From assembly GCA_013298215.1 (NCBI GenBank), contig JAAFKE010000009.1, positions 43,489-107,488 on the forward strand: a stretch of 64,000 bases of DNA. The letters run 5' to 3'. This DNA is from Cytophagales bacterium. Lineage in GTDB: Bacteria > Bacteroidota > Bacteroidia > Cytophagales > Spirosomataceae. A program made the position numbers and the translations under genes. This document shows, piece after piece, positions 60,880 through 64,000 of the stretch (the first letter of the stretch is position 1; each line of letters opens with the position of its first letter). Below the pieces are notes generated by a model that did not search any database, had not been told where the DNA came from, and worked only from the letters and a program-made list of their open reading frames with translations.

Positions 60880-63800
60880 ATGAGAAAACCACTATTGTTG
60901 TTGTTATTGTGGCTGGTCAATGCGGGTGTTCGTGCCGAAGAACACCACATTAGGCCCCTCAGCCCGCAGTTGGTTGATGCCCGCGCCCAAGCCAGCCAGC
61001 TTTTTGCCGAACTCGATGCCCAAGACCAGTACCGCCAAAGCCTGACCTACGACGATTTGGTGGTGCTGCCCGTGGGCCTCAAACGCAACATCGGCAACAG
61101 CACCGTTGAACTGGCCATCTCAAAAGCCATTTTCAAAGCCGACCGCGCCGAACTCACCGTTTACATTCGCTTGCGGATGCCCGCCCCCAATGCCAGCAGT
61201 GGCGCGGCGGAACGAACCCTATTTTTTGGCGCAGACCAAATTGGCCTCACCCGAAACGGCGGTCTGTCGGGGCAGTTTCGCGCCCTGCTACTGGGCGATT
61301 TCGCCCTACCTTTCGAGCAGCTTACCGTCGTTTTTAAGGGCGGCAACGGCTTGGCTCCCAACGGCCAAGTGAGCGACGAGCTTGCCCAAACCTACGCCGT
61401 TTTCAACTGCCAAACTGGTTTTGAACGCGCCAAGCTATCGGCCGATGTGTTGTTCTCGCAAAAAATGCTCGTGCCACTCAACCCGCTCACTTTCAGCGTC
61501 GTAGCTAATCGCCCCGTGGTGGGGTCGTTCAGTATCGAAACCAGCGCGGGCTTGCACGACATCATCGGCACGATGAATTTCAACTCGCCTTTTGCCATCA
61601 AAGGTTTTGAGAAACTGGGTTTCATCGTCCAGAACGTCGTTTTCGATTTCAGCGACCTCACCAACGCCCCCACCCTCTCGCCCGCCGCCTTCCCCGTGGG
61701 CTACGTGGCCCGCAACGCCCCGCCTGGCGATGTAGCCTACAAAACCTGGCGCGGCATCTACGCCCAAAACGTGGCACTGGTGCTGCCCGCCGAGTTTAAA
61801 CGAAAAGGCACCACTGGCCGCAAAATAGCCGTCGGCGCTTCCAACCTGCTCATTGACCAAAACGGCGTTTCGGGCCGCTTTCAAGTTACCAACGCCATTC
61901 CCCTCGACTCGGGCCGCGCCGACAACTGGCGAATGTCCCTCACCCAGTTTGCCGTTGATATTCAAGAAAACCAACTCACGGGTGGACAACTCGCGGGCCG
62001 CCTCCAACTGCCCATTACCAACCCCAACGATTCCTCCCAAGCCCTCGCTTTTGCGGGGCGCATCGAGCGCGGCGGCAACTACCAACTCGCCGTGGCCGCC
62101 GTTTCCAACCTCCAGTTTGACCTCTGGAAGGCCAAAGCCAACCTGCTGGCGGGCAGCTACGTGGAGCTGAAAGTGGTCAATGGTGCCTTTTTGCCCAAGG
62201 CCGTTTTGAGCGGCTCGCTCGGCATCAGCACCACCCCCAGCGGCACCGCCGACACGCTCAACTCCAAAAACTTGGTGCGCTTTGCGGGCGTTAGTTTCCA
62301 AAATCTAACCATTCAGTCCGTCAGCCCGCGCCTGTCGGCCGACTACTTTGGCTACCAAGGCAACTGCCGCTACCTCGGCCTGCCGCTGGTCGTCGAGCGG
62401 GCGGGAGTGAGCTTTGGGCGCGGCCCGCTTGGGCGCGGCTCCTCCGACACGGCCGCCTACGACAAAGCCACGCTCTACTTTGCGGCCTCCATCAACTTGA
62501 TGCGCGAGGCAGTATCGGCCAAAACCGCCGTCCGAATTGCCTCCTATTTCGACCCCCAAACCGAAACTTGGCGTTTTGAACGCATATTTGTTGATGAGTT
62601 GGGCATCTCGGCCCAAACCGCCAACTTCACCATCGCGGGGCGCGTCAGCCAGTTCTCTAACCGACCCATCTACGGTTCGGGATTCGAGGGGCAGGTGTCC
62701 TTGACGGTCAAAGGACTCAAATCCAGCATCACCGCATCGGCACTGGGTTTGTTTGGCAAAACCGACGACTCGCTCAACGTTGAGGGATTCCGTTACTGGT
62801 ACGTCGAAGCGCTCGCCAGCGGCTTTTCGATTCCCGTCGCGGGGCCGCTGGCCATCACCGCCATCGGCGGAACGGTCTACCACAACCTGCGGCCACAGGC
62901 CGCCACCACCCAGGTCAATGTTAGCAATGGCCCCGTGGGCGGCATCAACTACCTGCCCGATGCCAACGTGGCCTTTGGCTTCAAAGCCGCCGTGGGAATC
63001 GGCCTCAGCAGCCCCGCCGCTGGCAAACTGCTGACGGGTAAACTGGGTTTAGAAATGGTCTACTCCAAAGACCGTGGCCTGAACAGCATCGGCTTTTTTG
63101 GCGAGGCGCAACTGTCGGCCGCCCTAACCGATCTCATAGATTCGACCGCCATTAAAGGTACTTTTAAAACCTTGGTCAGCCGTGCCGATGCGGCCTTTGC
63201 CACCGATGCCAACAGCGGCAAGGCGTTCTCGCAAGAACGCCTCCAAAAAAAGGCGGAGCGGGAGTTGCCGCCGCTGAATCTGAGCCAGTTGTCGGGCAAG
63301 TTCTACCTGCGAGCGGCCTTGCTGTTTGATTTTCGCAACGGGCAAATTCACGGACAAGCCGAGGCGTTTTTGAACGTGGCCAATGGTGTGGTGAGCGGAG
63401 TTGGCCCTGGCGGACGCGTGGGATGGGTGGTGGCGCACTTCGACGACAAGGAGTGGTACGTCCACGCGGGGAGCCCCACCGACCGCCTGGGCTTGCGGGC
63501 GGGTTTGGGGCCCGTGCAGGCGCAGTTGAGGGCCTACTTTATGCTTGGCCACCGCATTCCCGCCTTTCCGCCGCCGCCGCCGCACGTGCAGCGGTTGTTG
63601 GGCATTAGCCAAACGCCCACCACGCGCCAAAGCACCGAGTTGCTCGGCGGTAGGGGCATTGCTTTCGGCGCAGATTTGAGCCTCAGCACGGGCGATTTCC
63701 AGTTTTTGATTTTCTACGCCCGTTTCGAGGTGGGCGGCGGCTTTGATCTGATGCTCCAAGACTACGGTAGCACTTGCCCGCAACTGGGCATCAACGGCTG

Positions 63801-64000
63801 GTATGCCAAGGGGCAAGCCTACGCCTACGTGCAGGGCGACGTGGGAATGCGGGTGCGTTTGTTTGGATTTAAGAAGTCCATCTCGGTCTTCAACGGTGGG
63901 GCGGCGGTGCTGCTGCAAGCCGAGTTTCCCAACCCAAGCTACTTGGCGGGAACCGTGGCGGGGCGATACGAGGTGCTGGGCGGTTTGCTCAAAGGTAATT
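60880..64000 (+). CDS. Cassette gene C, copy 2: very large exported protein (3' end outside window)
   Basis: At least 1,040 residues, open to the right edge. Signal peptide MRKPLLLLLLWLVNAGVRAE. Residues 1-595 equal gene C copy 1. Beyond that come PIYGSGFEGQVSLTVKGLKS, then YVEALASGFSIPVAGPLAIT, then LNLSQLSGKFYLRAALLFDF and a block with KEWYVHAGSPTDRLGLRAGL and GHRIPAFPPPPPHVQRLLG. The whole looks like a repetitive beta-strand-rich secreted or surface protein. Sequence at the window edge matches the remnant at 52151-52290; if that remnant shows the true end, about 15 more residues remain. I cannot name the family. Confidence 0.7.
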   Translation, partial: MRKPLLLLLLWLVNAGVRAEEHHIRPLSPQLVDARAQASQLFAELDAQDQYRQSLTYDDLVVLPVGLKRNIGNSTVELAISKAIFKADRAELTVYIRLRMPAPNASSGAAERTLFFGADQIGLTRNGGLSGQFRALLLGDFALPFEQLTVVFKGGNGLAPNGQVSDELAQTYAVFNCQTGFERAKLSADVLFSQKMLVPLNPLTFSVVANRPVVGSFSIETSAGLHDIIGTMNFNSPFAIKGFEKLGFIVQNVVFDFSDLTNAPTLSPAAFPVGYVARNAPPGDVAYKTWRGIYAQNVALVLPAEFKRKGTTGRKIAVGASNLLIDQNGVSGRFQVTNAIPLDSGRADNWRMSLTQFAVDIQENQLTGGQLAGRLQLPITNPNDSSQALAFAGRIERGGNYQLAVAAVSNLQFDLWKAKANLLAGSYVELKVVNGAFLPKAVLSGSLGISTTPSGTADTLNSKNLVRFAGVSFQNLTIQSVSPRLSADYFGYQGNCRYLGLPLVVERAGVSFGRGPLGRGSSDTAAYDKATLYFAASINLMREAVSAKTAVRIASYFDPQTETWRFERIFVDELGISAQTANFTIAGRVSQFSNRPIYGSGFEGQVSLTVKGLKSSITASALGLFGKTDDSLNVEGFRYWYVEALASGFSIPVAGPLAITAIGGTVYHNLRPQAATTQVNVSNGPVGGINYLPDANVAFGFKAAVGIGLSSPAAGKLLTGKLGLEMVYSKDRGLNSIGFFGEAQLSAALTDLIDSTAIKGTFKTLVSRADAAFATDANSGKAFSQERLQKKAERELPPLNLSQLSGKFYLRAALLFDFRNGQIHGQAEAFLNVANGVVSGVGPGGRVGWVVAHFDDKEWYVHAGSPTDRLGLRAGLGPVQAQLRAYFMLGHRIPAFPPPPPHVQRLLGISQTPTTRQSTELLGGRGIAFGADLSLSTGDFQFLIFYARFEVGGGFDLMLQDYGSTCPQLGINGWYAKGQAYAYVQGDVGMRVRLFGFKKSISVFNGGAAVLLQAEFPNPSYLAGTVAGRYEVLGGLLKGN

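Noticed and set aside
61435..62301. Minus-strand open frame opposite cassette gene C copy 2
   Set aside because: It is the antisense of the conserved C sequence, rich in Gly and Arg as expected from reversed codons, and has no start context or homology.

Overview
This window comes from a member of the phylum Bacteroidota, most likely the order Cytophagales (order is a guess). The phylum call rests on several things visible in the sequence: promoter -7 boxes of the TAnnTTTG type, a fused lpxC-fabZ gene in an lpxD/lpxC-fabZ/lpxA cluster, a long form of NusB, a GSCFA-domain protein, a DUF1573 lipoprotein, and large secreted SdrD-B/DUF11-type proteins. Base composition is moderate, with clear AT-rich islands in accessory genes.

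Layout. 1-7 kb is accessory: the 3' end of mnmH, an Rpn-type nuclease, a secreted dienelactone hydrolase, an IS1634-type relic, a phytanoyl-CoA dioxygenase, a dead IS5-family element with intact ends, a 210-bp inverted-repeat element and an SGNH hydrolase. 7-18.9 kb is core: tRNA-Arg, an aldehyde dehydrogenase, the lipid A genes, rpsL-rpsG, an Anbu-type peptidase and nusB. 18.9-21.5 kb is a two-gene restriction-modification system. 21.6-40 kb is mostly core (ahcY, priA, pabBC, a lycopene cyclase, lipA, aspS, a TsaC/Sua5 gene, an Lrp regulator), interrupted by a large secreted protein and ending in a HepT-MntA toxin-antitoxin pair that abuts metH. 40-45 kb is metH. 45-48 kb is a patchwork of broken genes plus a second copy of the dienelactone hydrolase segment from 1.2-2.4 kb. 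48-52 kb holds class II aldolase, a GSCFA protein, an AlbA_2 protein and a histidine kinase. 52-64 kb is a tandem array of a secreted-protein cassette, called here A (about 664 residues), B (about 230 residues) and C (over 1,000 residues).

Two things stand out. First, metH is one unbroken 1,642-codon frame although it carries four in-frame insertions in linkers. Two are whole DUF559 (Vsr-like PD-(D/E)XK) nuclease genes, each flanked by direct copies of a palindromic repeat. A third is a solo copy of one of those repeats, and the fourth is an inverted repeat of another type. This looks like a family of protein-tolerated mobile repeats, some loaded with a nuclease. Second, the A-B-C cassettes are mosaics. 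The N-terminal part of A, the C-terminal part of B and the N-terminal part of C are almost identical between copies, but the block between them (C-terminal part of A plus N-terminal part of B) is divergent and AT-rich. That arrangement resembles exchangeable effector/partner pairs, but I do not recognise any of the three families. The last gene runs off the end of the window.
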